In this document: positions 10,728 through 22,745 of the stretch, one piece after another
Position numbering within the stretch: position 1 is the first letter of the stretch
Layout: each line of letters starts with the position of its first letter
Assembly: GCA_023362775.1 (NCBI GenBank)
Contig: JALMGJ010000002.1
Coordinates: 60,500,914-60,564,913, forward strand
Length of the DNA stretch: 64,000 nt
Reading direction: 5' to 3'
Source: Charina bottae
Lineage: Eukaryota; Chordata; Lepidosauria; Squamata; Charinaidae
Notes under the pieces: model-generated
Databases searched by the model: none
What the model saw: only the letters and a program-made list of their open reading frames with translations
What the model was told of the DNA's origin: nothing
Program-made: the position numbers and the translations under genes

Positions 10728-12295
10728 TGTGCCAAATGGATAATAGAAGCCTGGGGGTTTATAGCTATTGAAAATGCAGCAGGGGTAAAGGGAAAGCCTT
10801 TCTGACATTGTACAATTCAAAGAAAAATCTTCCTCTGAAACCAGCATATTTAGCACATTCCCACCATCCCCAGCATGATGCCATTGCATTGTTGAGCTGC
10901 TTATTAAATACAATTTCTCATTTAACATATCTATTCACTATCATTTCCTTAGTGACTCAACTGAGCATAATTTCAGCTTAAAAGTATATTAGAAATCCTG
11001 TTAAGCAAGTCTTCACATAACAGGTTAACCCACTGTCATAGAAAAGAGTTACTAATCAGAAATTGGAACTGAAAATATCTAAATGTAGTCATAGATTTCA
11101 TATCAGGCCTGATAGTAGCAAATGCAACTTTCAAAGATGTTGTTGTTGTTTCTACTATTTAGGTTCCAAAATTGGGTTGTTACTATTTGCCTCAAGGATA
11201 TAATTTTCTCAAGGTCTTCTCTTGAACCTGACTTGTGATATTGCTTCTATCAATTTATTTTGAGCACTTGATTATTTCTTTCCCTTCGTATCACTTTGAA
11301 ATGCAGGACGTTATGAATTTGAACCCAGGTTCCCTTGATCAAAGCCCAGCACATACAAACCACAATAACTAACAACAGACTAGCTAGTTCAAAAGGCTAA
11401 TTCATTTTTCAGGCTTATTCTTCATACATTTTTATAAAGCTTGTGTTTCATTTTCAATTTCCATTACCTCCCCTGCTTCTCTCATGACAATTTAAATGGA
11501 TTGTAATTCATGATTCTACAAACAAGCATGACTCTAAAAAGTTATGACTCAGAATGTTTATTTTCTGTTTCTATTGTTTATATTTAACTGTATAAAGAAA
11601 GTATATTAACTATATATAAAACTTCTATTGCTTATATTATGTTAACTATGTGGTCATCATATGTAAAGTTTAAGAAAAAGTAGCTCTACTAATAACTAGA
11701 ATGCTGTCAGACAACTAACGAAGATCCATATACACGTACACATGTAATATGTACACATACACACGTTGATGTCTCATCTGGCTCTAATTTTTATCTCAGG
11801 GGCTCAACTGTAGCAATTATGGGACAATCTTTCAAACGTGTCTCACCACCTTTTCCAGCTGTTTTCCTGTTCATAGTTCCAGCACTGAAAACTCTACAGA
11901 GAGGATTTACTCTTAGACAGTTTTAACATGGGTCTGTCTGGGACCCATGGTTTACATGGACAGAGCTTGCCTATTCATATATTCTGGCTTGGCCCATAAA
12001 CATGCTAAGTCAAAATGGCAGCCGTCATCATTTTTTTACAACCCCCCAACACTTATGTTGCTTAGTATGGTGCGGGAAACACTGGTTTATTCATCATGGT
12101 TAAATAAACCAAGGTTTCCCATGTGGTATGAACCATAGCTGTCTCTTTACACAGGCTAAAAGTAAAGGAGAAAAAAGAAAAACTCTGTAGATTTCTTCTG
12201 AACAATGCTGATGAATATTTCTAATACTTCTTTTCTTTATATAAAATCAGCCTATGGTATTACACCCTCTCCTTGTTTAGCAACTGCAATCCATT
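10728..12295. other. No recognisable gene or repeat
   Basis: AT-rich sequence with a small TTG run near 11140 and CA/TA-rich patches near 11735-11765. No coding or structured element that I can support. Confidence 0.5.
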
Positions 12296-12303
12296 CCTTA
12301 ATC

Positions 12304-12438
12304 CAGTGTTTCTCAACGTTGGCAACTTTAAGATATGTGGACTTCAACTCCCAGAATTCGCCAACCAGCCATGCTGGCTGGGGAATTCTGGGAGTTGAAG
12401 TCCACATATCTTAAAGTTGCCAACGTTGAGAAACACTG
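12304..12438. mobile_element. Palindromic hAT MITE (135 bp) with 8-bp TSD
   Basis: Starts CAGTGTTTCTCAACGTTGGC and ends with its exact complement GCCAACGTTGAGAAACACTG. The arms run through GTGGACTTCAACTCCCAGAA on the left and its complement on the right, so the whole element folds into one hairpin with a small loop near 12365-12380. The 8-bp duplication CCTTAATC is at 12296-12303 and 12439-12446. Non-coding. Confidence 0.95.
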
Positions 12439-12480
12439 CCTTAATCGGAAGCGAAATGGTCGCTAAGTGAACAGGTGACT

Positions 12481-12504
12481 GAGAGAGAGAGAGAGAGAGA
12501 GAGA
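12481..12504. repeat. (GA)n microsatellite
   Basis: Twelve uninterrupted GA dinucleotides. Confidence 0.95.
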
Positions 12505-14237
12505 TGCCGTGAAGATCACTGGTTGCTGCTGTCTCATTCAGATAAAGTTCTCTCATACAGTGTCCTGTGCCTGACCCCCCCTTCCCCCCCACCAGAGCAG
12601 AGAGATTGCTTAAAGAAGCTATCTCTTCCTGAGCTGCTTTTCTCCACAGTGCAGCATGTTCCTAAAAAGTGCTACCCTCAAGTTACCAAGCTCAGCTCTG
12701 TGACCTTAACTAGTTGATTAGAACCCTCCATGGGCTTGCACTTCTACCAGAAACTGACCACACCTTAATCAGTTTCAGACTGAAGGCTTTTGTTGTCAGG
12801 CACATGAAATTCGGTTGTAAATGCACTCATTGGTTTGAAAATAAATTTGTTTTTTTTTATTACCATTGTATTTGCAAACAGTCACTAAACAAGGTAGTCA
12901 CTAAATGGGCACAAAATGAGGAGTGGCTGTATATGTGTATTCATATTTGTACCTATATCATGTGACTGAGCAACTCCATGTTCGCGCAATAGCATTAGCA
13001 CCCCAAGTGACCCACCTTAGTTTTATAACCCTGGAGACAGAAATCAATTTGTCATGGCAGAAGTGGATAAACTCTGGTTATAAGCTACGTGCAGCAGCCG
13101 CACCCCAAATGGACCACATTTGCAACCTCTAAAGCACCAAGATTGCATCTCTAAAATCCTATGGTGAAATGGCCAAGTTTTGGATAAGGAGGTTTTGCTT
13201 TGGTGAACGTTTGAATGGTTTTAAGGCGAACGGCTTCTCTTCCCAGCTCTAAATCCCACTGCAACACCAAAGGCTGATTTAAGCCCATCAACAGGTCAGG
13301 AGGCTGAGATCCAGCCCAAAACAAGAAGCAGTTGCTCACCATGGTATTGCATCATCCAAAAGATAAGAAACTGTCAAGAGATTTTACCCCCTTTTCTTCT
13401 AATAATCCTGACGCAACCTCTTCCTCTCCCACTGATGAGAGAAATAGAAATACATTCCAGTGATCAGCTTATTCCGCCTTCACAGATTTTTCTCTCTCTC
13501 TCTGTTTAACTTTGATAATATGCTTCTCTTGGCAGCTTTACAAAATGATCTTGATAACTCAAAGAACACACTATAATAGTATCAAAATCATTCCATGCTT
13601 TATAGTGCATTGTTTAGTTCCTTTCCATTACAAGCAAGCAGGGCTATGAAAATAGATGCAGATGAATAGGAGAACAATGTAAATCAAACTCAATGAAGTT
13701 AAAAATACTGACCAGAGCATTATTGATTTTAGACCTCATGCTCATCTCCACCCAATCCCTCCCCCAGGGGAAAAAAACATTCTTTTGTCCCAAGGACAAA
13801 AAATATGAAAGTCACACTTCTTTCATCCCAAGGACAAAACTGTGTGAGTTCATATATTTTTTTAATTATGGACGAAATTACTATTGCCCGATGCGTTTTT
13901 AGACCTTACCAAGTACATGCCTACAAAATGTGACAAAGAGTCATGCCAAGCATTTGTACATAACTAGGATGAAGCTGCCCTTACCAGACATCTTTCACAA
14001 GGCTGTCATTGTGCTGTTTTAATAACATCATTTGAAGACCCACTGCAGTAGGTAAGTTGGCTCACAATTGCCCCATTCCAGGACAAAGCATTAATTTTTA
14101 CCTGGTAAGATACATATTTCAAAAGAGGGCTCCATGAGAACTTGATGGAGTTCTGTGTGTGACTAAGGATAAAAAAAGTTCAGTCAAGCACAGCCAATTT
14201 TCTATCACTTAGAGCTTTGCCTTTTGATCAGCGGTTT
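12505..14237. other. No recognisable gene; possible MITE scraps
   Basis: Mostly unique sequence. CACTAAACAAGGTAGTCAC near 12884 recalls the TA-MITE ends (AAGGACTACC) but is too degenerate to call. A short (TC)n lies at about 13490-13503. Confidence 0.4.
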
Positions 14238-14330
14238 TGACTGATTGATGATGTGCCATCAAGTCGGTGTTGACACTTAGCATAGATAGATTTTCTCCAT
14301 GACAATCTGTCCCTAACCTAGTCTTTGGGG
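14238..14330. repeat. Possible eroded SINE-like fragment
   Basis: GTGCCATCAAGTCGGTGTTG and ATAGATAGATTTTCTCCATG resemble a tRNA-SINE/Bov-B-related motif common in squamate DNA. The call rests on remembered resemblance only. Confidence 0.35.
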
Positions 14331-15357
14331 ATTTTTTTTTAAACTGACAGTTTCTGAGGCCTGAAAAAGTTTGAAATGCCCTGATTTAGACCACATAGGG
14401 CCTATCTGCACCACCAGTGACAGAAGGATGGGACCAGGGTGTGATCTAGCTGATTCAGTCCAGTTTGTGAAAATCAAACTGATTCTACCAAGGCAGAAGG
14501 AAGGAAAACCCAGAACAGTCTTTACAGCAATTTGGCTTTGCATGCACTGGCATCCTGATAGGACAGCACTCCAGGCTTTACAGACAGACATCCTGTCCAA
14601 GTAGAGAGGGGAAAATGTGAATTTATCTCTTAGTTCTAATTGTATTGAAAATACTGGAATGAAGAATATAACTTCTCCAGATTCCTTTTTAAGAGACTTT
14701 GTTGTGCATAAGTGTGGTTTAGGGATGAAAAGTGCTCCCAGTTTTTATGCATACATTTGCCTATCTAGTTCAGCAGGACTCTGACCACAGAACTGTGTTG
14801 CATCAACCAAGTTCTAAGAAGAAGTGTTTAGGATTGCAGCTAATATTAGCTGCATATTAGCTAATATGCAGATATTAGATATTAGCTACAATTAGTTAAG
14901 CCTTTAAAATTGTTTTAATTATCTGTCTACCGTATCAACAATATTACAAAGAGGGGAGAAAAACTTATATAAATGGAAAAAATTATCTAAGCATTCACGT
15001 GTCCACATCGCCTAGCGATGCAAATCTGAATAAGCAAATAGGACTGGATTTTCTAAGTTTTAACATCAAGCAACATGAATGGATGGGGGAGCAAACACAG
15101 AGGAAGGGGGCAAAAAACAGATTAAAGTAGAAAGTAGAAATTCCAGGATTAGATAAGAATAAGAATGCTGATATAAAGAGATTGTATCCATGAAATAGAA
15201 ATGGGGGTAGATGGGGGTGATAGAATGCTATTTTTTATGTAAGTCCCACTGACCACTGATCCCCAAAATGTTAATTCTGACACAATGCATTCCATACCAC
15301 ATATTAAAACAAGGGTGGACAACCCATGGACTGCATGCAGCAGGAAATGAAAGAGAA
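14331..15357. other. No gene seen; AT-rich palindromes near 14836-14869
   Basis: Unique sequence apart from two overlapping 18-bp perfect palindromes (GCAGCTAATATTAGCTGC and GCATATTAGCTAATATGC). TGTCCACATCGCCTAGCGAT near 15000 resembles the interior of the MITE that follows. Confidence 0.5.
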
Positions 15358-15359
15358 TA

Positions 15360-16205
15360 CAGGTAGTCCTCAGTTAACGACTGTAACTGGGACCAGAATT
15401 TCTGTTGCTAAGCGATGCAGACGTAAAGTGCAATGTCACATGTCCACATCGCTTAGTGATGGAAATCCCGGAAATCCCCGTTGCCATTGTTAACCGAACC
15501 ACACTGGTCGTTATGCGAGGACACATCCTGATCCAGGCTATTACCGTCTTGGTCCCTCCCAGCCCCAAGCCTCAGTAAGGTAAGGGACTGCGTCCTCTTG
15601 AACTCCCCCCCCCACCTCCCTCCCATCTCTGCCCTTTTGGCCACCTTGCACGGTGTCAGTCCATGGTGGTGGTGGCAGCACCAGCACCGGGACTGACGTA
15701 GAGGCCCGGGGCCTTCAGCAGTCTCAACCGGCAGCCACCGGGCAGCCACCGGGTGGCTGGCCATGGCGTGTGGCTTGAGGCAGCACTCCTCGGCAGCGGT
15801 GGCAGTGGCGGTGGCACCAGGGCTGAAGTAGAGGCCCGGGGGCAGTGGCGGCTGGCTGAGACTGCTGAAGACTCCAGGCCCAGTGCCAGTGCCGCCACCA
15901 CTGCTGAGGAGTGCGACTGCATAGGGCAGGGCAGAGATGGGGGAAGAGATAGGCGGGTGGGGGGATAAAAAATAGTCCCTGGCTACTTAAATGTTTCCCG
16001 CTTGCATATTAAAGCAGCACTAAGAAAAATAACTGAGAGGCGCCCTTGCAGTCGTGAGTGCAGGCAGGCTTCCAAGCACCCAAATTTTGATCACGTGACC
16101 AGGGGGCACTGCAACAGCAGCGACCAGGTGTAAATACCATTTGTTCAGCGCCGCCATAATTTTAAACAGTCACTGGATGAATGGTTGTTAAGTGAGGACT
16201 ACCTG
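15360..16205. mobile_element. Long TA-MITE copy (846 bp) with GC-rich cargo
   Basis: Left end CAGGTAGTCCTCAGTTAACG, right end GTTAAGTGAGGACTACCTG, TA on both sides (15358-15359 and 16206-16207). These are the same termini as the 410-bp copy at 4418-4827. The middle (about 15570-15960) is CpG-rich with GGCAGTGGCGG-like runs and CCACCGGG repeats that the short copy lacks. 15965-16037 duplicates sequence found outside the element at 16364-16437. No transposase. Confidence 0.82.
15965..16037 (+). repeat. 73-bp direct repeat, copy inside the MITE
   Basis: ATAAAAAATAGTCCCTGGC... to AAGAAAAATAACTGAGA. It matches 16364-16437 with about two substitutions; the offset is 399 bp. Confidence 0.92.
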
Positions 16206-16363
16206 TAGATGCATTAAGTCTCCAGTAGGTTTAACATATCGCTACCAGATCAAAAGGAGAAAAAAGAGATCCCAGACCCAAATCATGATCGTACTGTACG
16301 TCATCTGGTGACAATATCAACACCCACCATTGCAAGTCTTGGTAGTTGAAAAAAATGATAATA

Positions 16364-16437
16364 ATAAAAAATAGTCCCTGGCTACTTAAATGTTTCCTGC
16401 TTGCATATTAAAGCAGCACTAAGAAAAATAACCGAGA
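16364..16437 (+). repeat. 73-bp direct repeat, copy outside the MITE
   Basis: Partner of 15965-16037. It lies beyond the MITE right end (16205) in otherwise unique sequence, so it is probably the source. Confidence 0.9.
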
Positions 16438-17845
16438 AGAACAAAGGTCAGAGCCCATACCTATATCTCTTTGATTTCTCTTAGGTAAATAATCTACCAC
16501 TATACTCAAAAATCCCATTCTGACCCTCACCAGATAAATTTAGAGGGAAATATGTATCCACTGTATGCTAGATCCAAAAAATGGAACTATTTCTGGTAAA
16601 ATAGACACGTGCGCGCACACACGTACACAGCTAACTGGAATACACCCTTTCTCACAGATATCTGTCCAGCTGTGTATATCTGATGAAGGATCAGTAGCTA
16701 AAAGAAAACAGGAGCCATTTCTTGTGCTGTTAAATGTGCACAACATGCCGAGGGAAAACTTAACAGACTGAACCTTGTTGACTCCTCCAGGTTACCAAAT
16801 TGTTCTGCATTCTGCTTTAAACAGGAGATATTTTATGCTCAATTCTTGTTTTCTCCTTATCAAGCTTTGACCTTCAGAAAGCAACTTATCTTCAGTTTCA
16901 CAATAAAACAGCACTGATAAAGGAGGTGTGCAGGGTCATTCTTACTGGAATATTTTGTCTCTCTGAGCAAAATATAATCCTTTTGAGGGAATAAATCTCT
17001 TCTCACAGAAACAAACCACATCCCTTTCCTTTCTGTATAATGTCATCCTTCAGTGCTAATGTCAGTGTGAATTTTCCCTCTTCTCTTACAGTCATGCTCT
17101 GTCAGGGCCTATAATAATGTCAGTTATTTTATTCTGCTGTTGCCTCTTCCATAAGCATCAGAAAGGAGGAAAGCAGTCAGGCGACAGCGGCAAATTCACA
17201 TCGGCACAAGCAGCTGTAGGCTGTCGCACAAACGGGGAGGGGGGGGAGAGAACAGCATGAAGTTAGCTCAATTCCCTCTGCATTTATCCTTGCAACTGAA
17301 GCTAATGTTGTTGTGCTGAGCTGCAGGCTATTTGTAGCTCTCTGGGAACTGAAATGTATGTTAGAAAGCATAATCATTAGAAGGAGATCTTGTATGAATA
17401 CATAAGCATTATTTTTAGGATTTCATGTATGCTTCAGTTCCCCCTTTCCATAGGAAGTGGTGAAACAATGATCTAGTTCTCAAACTACAGTAATTTAAAA
17501 CATGATTATAAACCATAATTGTTTGGGCTACACAGCATGTTAAACTGCATAGCACGATTTACAAACTACAATTGCTGACTTCAGTGACTGACATAAATTA
17601 AAATCAAACAAGCCAGATTTTCACTAAACACGATATGTGAATCTAGCTATTCATCTATTTAGTCCAGCATGAACTATTTGGCTCATGGGATTTATCTGGT
17701 TTATCTCTAAGGTTCATCCACTGGCTCAGAAAGGTAGACACAGAAATGAACAATAAGGTGCGTCTGAGCAAATGTTCAACAAAAAATTGTTCCCAGTGCT
17801 CAAATTGGAGGCCTTACTGGAGGACTCCAGTTTCCACACAGCTCA
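16438..17845. other. No recognisable gene or repeat
   Basis: Non-repetitive sequence. 17150-17360 is more balanced in base composition, with a G run near 17240. No open frame with exon-like features that I can defend. Confidence 0.45.
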
Positions 17846-20800
17846 ATTTCTTGGGCCCCTTCATGGATCACTGCCTTGTCATGGCAAAGGGGCTTGCGTA
17901 ACTCCGTGAAGTCAGGTCAAGACGGACAGGTCATGATGGAGAGTTCTGACAAAACGTGGTCCACTGGAGGAGGGAATGGCAAACCATTCCAGTATCCTTG
18001 CCAAGAAAACCCATGGACAGTATCAAAAGGCTAAAAGATATGACGCCGGAAGATGAGCCCCTCAGGTCGGAAGGTGTCCAATATGCTGCTGGGGAAGAGC
18101 GGAGGGCAATTCCGAGTAGCTCCAGAAAGAGTGAAGCGGCTGGGCCAAAGCCGAAAGGATACTCAGTTGTGGATGTGTCTGGAAGTGGAAGGAAAGTCCG
18201 ATGCTGTAAAGAACAATATTGCATAGGAACCTGGAATGTAAGATCTATGAATCAAGGTAAGCTGGATGTGGTCAAACATGAGATGACAAGATTGAACATA
18301 GACATCTTGGTAATCAGCGAACTAAAATGGACAGGAATGGGTGAATTTAATTCAGGTGACAATTATATATACTACTGTGGGCAAGAATCCCTTAGAAGAA
18401 ATGGAGTAGCCCTCATAGTCAATAAAAGAGTGGGAAAGGCAGTACTGGGGTACAACCTCAAAAACGACAGAATGACCTCAGTTAGAATCCAAAGCAAACC
18501 ATTCAACATCACAGTAATCCAAGTCTATGCCCCAACCACTGATGCTGAAGAAACTGAAGTCGACCAGTTCTATGAAGACCTACAACACCTTCTAGAACTA
18601 ACACCAAAAAAAGATGTCCTTTTCATCATAGGGGACTGGAATGCTAAAGTAGGAAGTCAAAAAATAACCGGAATAACAGGCAAGTTCGGCCTCGGAGTAC
18701 AAAATGAAGCAGGGCAAAGGCTAATAGAGTTTTGTCAAGAGAACACGCTGGTCATAGCAAACACTCTTTTCCAACAACACAAGAGACGACTCTACACATG
18801 GACATCACCAGATGGTCAATACCGAAATCAGATTGATTATATACTTTGCAGCCAAAGATGGAGAAGCTCTATACAATCAGCAAAAACAAGACCTGGAGCT
18901 GACTGTGGCTCAGATCATGAGCTTCTTATCGCAAAATTTAGGCTTAAATTGAAGAACGTAGGGAAAACCACTAGACCACTCAGGTATGACCTAAATCATA
19001 TCCCTTATGAATATACAGTGGAGGTGAGGAATAGATTTAAAGGATTAGATCTGGTAGACAGAGTGCCCGAAGAACTATGGATGGAGGTTCGTAACATTGT
19101 ACAGGAGGCAGCAACTAAAACCATCCCAAAGAAAAAGAAATGCAAGAAAGCAAAGTGGCTGACTGATGAGGCTTTACAAATAGCGGAGGAAAGAAGGGAA
19201 GCAAAAGGCAAGGGAGAAAGGGAAAGATATAACCAACTGAATGCAGATTTCCAGAGAATAGCAAGGAGAGATAAGAAGGCCTTCTTAAATGAACAATGCA
19301 AAGAAATCGAGGAAAACAATAGAATGGGGAAGACTAGAGATCTCTTCAAGAAAATCGGACATATCAAGGAAACGTTTTGTGCAAAGATGGGCATGATAAA
19401 GGACAAAAAAGGCAGGGACCTAACAGAAGCAGAAGAGATTAAGAAGAGGTGACAAGAATACACAGAAGAACTATACAAGAAAGATCTTAATATTCCTGAT
19501 AAATTTGATGGTGTGGTCACTGACCTTGAGCCGGACATCCTAGAGAGTGAAGTCAAGTGGGCCTTAGGAAGCATTGCTAACAACAAAGCTAGTGGAGAAG
19601 ACAGTATCCCAGCTGAGCTATTTAAAATCCTAAAAGATGATGCTGTTAAAGTGCTGCACTCAATATGCCAACAAATTTGGAAAACTCAACAGTGGCCACA
19701 GGATTGGAAAAGGTCAGTTTACGTTCCAATTCCAAAGAAGGGCAATGCCAAAGAATGTTCAAACTATCGTACAATTGCGCTCATTTCACATGCTAGCAAG
19801 GTTATGCTCAAAATCCTACAAGCTAGGCTTCAGCAGTATGTGAACCGAGAACTACCAGAAGTGCAAGCTGGGTTTCGAAGAGGCAGAAGAACTAGAGATC
19901 AGATTGCCAATATTCGCTGGATCATGGAAAAAGCAAGAGAGTTCCAGAAAAACATCTACTTTTGCTTCATTGACTACGCTAAAGCCTTTGATTGTGTGGA
20001 TCACAACAAACTGTGGCAAATTCTTAAAGAGATGGGAGTACCAAACCACCTTACCTGTCTCCTGAGAAACCTGTATGCGGGTCAAGAAGCAACAGTTAGA
20101 ACCGGACATGGAACAACCGATTGGTTCAAAATTGGGAAAGGAGTACGACAAGGCTGTATATTATCACCCTGCTTATTTAACTTATATGCAGAGTACATCA
20201 TGAGAAATGCCGGGCTGGATGAATCACAAGCCGGACTTAAGATTGCTGGGAGAAATATCAACAACCTCAGATATGCAGACGATACCACTCTAATGGCAGA
20301 AAGTGAAGAGGAACTAAAGAGCCTCTTGATGAGGGTGAAAGAGGAGAGTGCAAAAGCTGGCTTGAAACTCAACATTAAAAAAACCCAGATCATGGCATCT
20401 GGTCCCATCACTTCCTGGCAAATAGAAGGGGAAGAAATGGAAGCAGTGACAGATTTTATTTTCTTGGGCTCCAAGATCACCGCAGACGGTGACTGCAGCC
20501 ATGAAATTAAAAGACGCTTGCTACTTGGGAGGAAAGCTATGGCAAACCTAGACAGCATATTAAAAAGCAGAGACATCACCTTGCCAACAAAGGTCCGTAT
20601 AGTTAAAGCTGTGGTTTTTCCAGTAGTAATGTATGGCTGTGAGAGTTGGACCATAAGGAAGGCTGAGCGCCGAAGAATTGATGCTTTTGAACTGTGGTGC
20701 TGGAGAAGACTCTTAAGAGTCCCTTGGACTGCAAGGAGGTCAAATCAGTCAATCCTAAAGGAAATCAACCCTGACTGCTCATTGGAAGGACAGATGCTGA

Positions 20801-21055
20801 AGCTGAAGCTCAAATACTTTGGCCACCTAATGTGAAGAGAGGACTCACTGGAAAAGACCCTGATGCTGGGAAAGACTGAAGGCAAAAGGAGAAGGGGACG
20901 GCAGAGGATGAGATGGTTAGATAGCATCACCGATGTAACGAACATGAATTTGAGTAAATTCCGGGAGACAGTGGGGGACAGGAAGGCCTGTTGTGCTATG
21001 GTCCATGAAGTCACAAAGAGTCGGACACGACTAAACGACTGAACAACAACAACAA
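17846..21055 (+). mobile_element. Bov-B (RTE) LINE, near full length
   Basis: A 5' region with GGATCACTGCCTTGTCATGG leads into one ORF encoding AP-endonuclease and reverse transcriptase. The 3' end reads AGTCGGACACGACTAAACGA followed by CTGAACAACAACAAC. The length (about 3.2 kb) matches a complete RTE element. Three other Bov-B 3' ends lie in the window (1.7, 21.5 and 42.4 kb). Bov-B spread by horizontal transfer among squamates and ruminants is established knowledge; nothing here tests it. Confidence 0.93.
17956..21042 (+). pseudogene. Bov-B ORF2: AP endonuclease + reverse transcriptase, two nonsense codons
   Basis: One frame runs from 17956 to the terminal TGA at 21040-21042, broken only by TGA at 19450-19452 and 20833-20835. 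The endonuclease part has CIGTWNVRSMN (near residue 90), SELKWTG, GDWNAKVG and the catalytic SDHELL. The RT part has VYVPIPKKGNAKECSNYRTI, FIDYAKAFDCVDH, GVRQGCILSPCLFNLY and the catalytic YADD in NNLRYADDTTLMA. The C-terminus has FGHLM, then REDSLEKTL. In relatives at 21.5 and 42.4 kb the second position is CGA (Arg), so that stop is a CpG C-to-T change; the first looks like a Trp TGG-to-TGA change. No frameshift was seen, so decay is slight. No splice or host function is implied. Confidence 0.9.
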
Positions 21056-21470
21056 TTTCTTGGGAAGGTTTTGTTATCATTAGTATTAAATCAATTTTAG
21101 ACAGAAATCATACTTGATCTCCTGCAAACTAGAGATGTACCAATAGTTTCTGCTCACCACTGATCTATTCTGAATCTGCGTCTCACATTACTAATTCAGA
21201 TTTTTATCTCATCTTAAAACTGAGAATGTCTTGTTGTAAAATATGGGCTTTACCACAAAGCTATGGGCTCCATCTTCCTTCACACCTCAAATGACCAAGC
21301 ACATAATACAGCAGACATCTAAAACTGGGCAATTATTTATCTAATGAATAGAAGCCCTAGCTGGTTTAGAATGATTTTGCAGAGGGCTATTATTGCCCCA
21401 GTCTGATATCTTAGGGTAGGCATGTCTTTATAAGAATAAAAGATTTAATATACATATATTTACATATTCA
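21056..21470. other. No recognisable feature
   Basis: AT-rich spacer between two Bov-B insertions. Confidence 0.5.
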
Positions 21471-21795
21471 CAGTCAATCCTAAAGGAAATTAACCCTGCC
21501 TGCTCATTGGAAGGACAGATACTGAAGCTGAAGCTCAAATACTTTGGCCACCTAATGCGAAGAGAGGACTCACTGGAAAAGACCCTGATGCTGGGAAAGA
21601 CTGAAGGCAAAAGGAGAAGGTGACGGCAGAGAATGAGATGGTTAGATATGATGGTTAGATAATGGTTAGATGGTTAGATAATGAACATGAATTTGAGAAA
21701 ACTCCAGGAGACAGTGGAGGACAGGAAGGCCTGGCGTGCTATGGTCCATGAGGTCACAAAGAGTCGGACACTAAACGACTGAACAACAACAAAAA
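21471..21795 (+). mobile_element. Bov-B LINE 3' end fragment
   Basis: Encodes SILKEINPACSLEGQ-like and LKLKYFGHLMRREDS blocks and ends with ACTAAACGACTGAACAACAAC. Around 21634-21690 the copy carries extra GATGGTTAGATA repeats, a small local duplication absent from the other Bov-B copies. 5'-truncated. Confidence 0.9.
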
Positions 21796-22424
21796 AACAG
21801 ATAGTTAATACTTGGACCAAAATGTTGGTGATACAAAAAGGGTGCATATTCTGAGAGGAAAGATCAACAGGCTTTTTTCTGTTGAAGGGAAGACTCTTTT
21901 GAAGGGAGGTGTTTCAAATATTGAGGTTACTTTCAATCCCCTGACTATTTTCTTGGAAATGAGCTCTGCTGAAGATCTGTTAGCATCATCTGAGGATTAT
22001 GTAATATATAACTTCCTATTTTTTTTCTGAGACTGTATGGATAATGATTAATAAAGAAGCCTTAGTTAATTTTAATTTGTTACCAACCTTTTCATACATA
22101 TTTTCCTGACTCATTCAACATTGTAATGCACTCAGATATTTAAATTATATTAATACAGGTAAAATTATTGTTCTTTTACACATTTCATGTTCTAGCACGT
22201 TAAAAATTACAATTTCGTAGCAAAAATTAGATGGATTGTATCAGCCCCACCCAAGAGTTTGGGGTGCTCTTGGGCCTAAAAGCATTTTGAATAGTAACTT
22301 TACAATATTGACATGATATTATTAATGTATTTTTAAGGAGAAAGGCAGCATTTAAGCTGAAATGAATCATCATCATCATCATCACCACCACAACTCCTTT
22401 GTCTTTCCTACTTGCTTTCCTGCA
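21796..22424. other. No recognisable gene; (ATC)n near 22366
   Basis: Unique AT-rich sequence ending in a short (ATC/CAC) repeat at about 22366-22393. Confidence 0.5.
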
Positions 22425-22745
22425 GGGTGGGCACCGTTCAGTGAAACAGTGTTATCTATTGGGACCTAGGAAGTGTGCCTTGTCTGTCACAGTGCCTGCC
22501 CTGTGGAACAGCATCCCCCCAGAGAGACATATGGCTCCCACCCTAATGACATTTAGAAAGTCATTGAAAATTTGGCTGCTCTCCCAGGCCTTGGGGAAGG
22601 GTGGTGGTTTAGCCCCTGAAGGTTGTTTTGCTTGTAGTAAGTTTGCCTTCTGTGGATGTTGTGTGATCTGTTTATTTTTTTATTGTTCCTGTTTTTGACT
22701 TGTGTTACCCAAGACTCTGTAGTCTGTCACTTAATTATTCCAATC
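22425..22745 (+). mobile_element. L2-type LINE 3' fragment (divergent subfamily)
   Basis: Plus-strand frame reads SVTVPALWNSIPPERHMAPT and LMTFRKSLKIWLLSQALGKG, the L2/CR1-group C-terminal block, then T-rich UTR. It is clearly different from the 35-kb L2 family and closer to the fragment at 40.2 kb. Confidence 0.75.

Noticed and set aside
12884..12960. Another TA-MITE end
   Set aside because: Similarity to AAGGACTACC is too short and there is no partner end.
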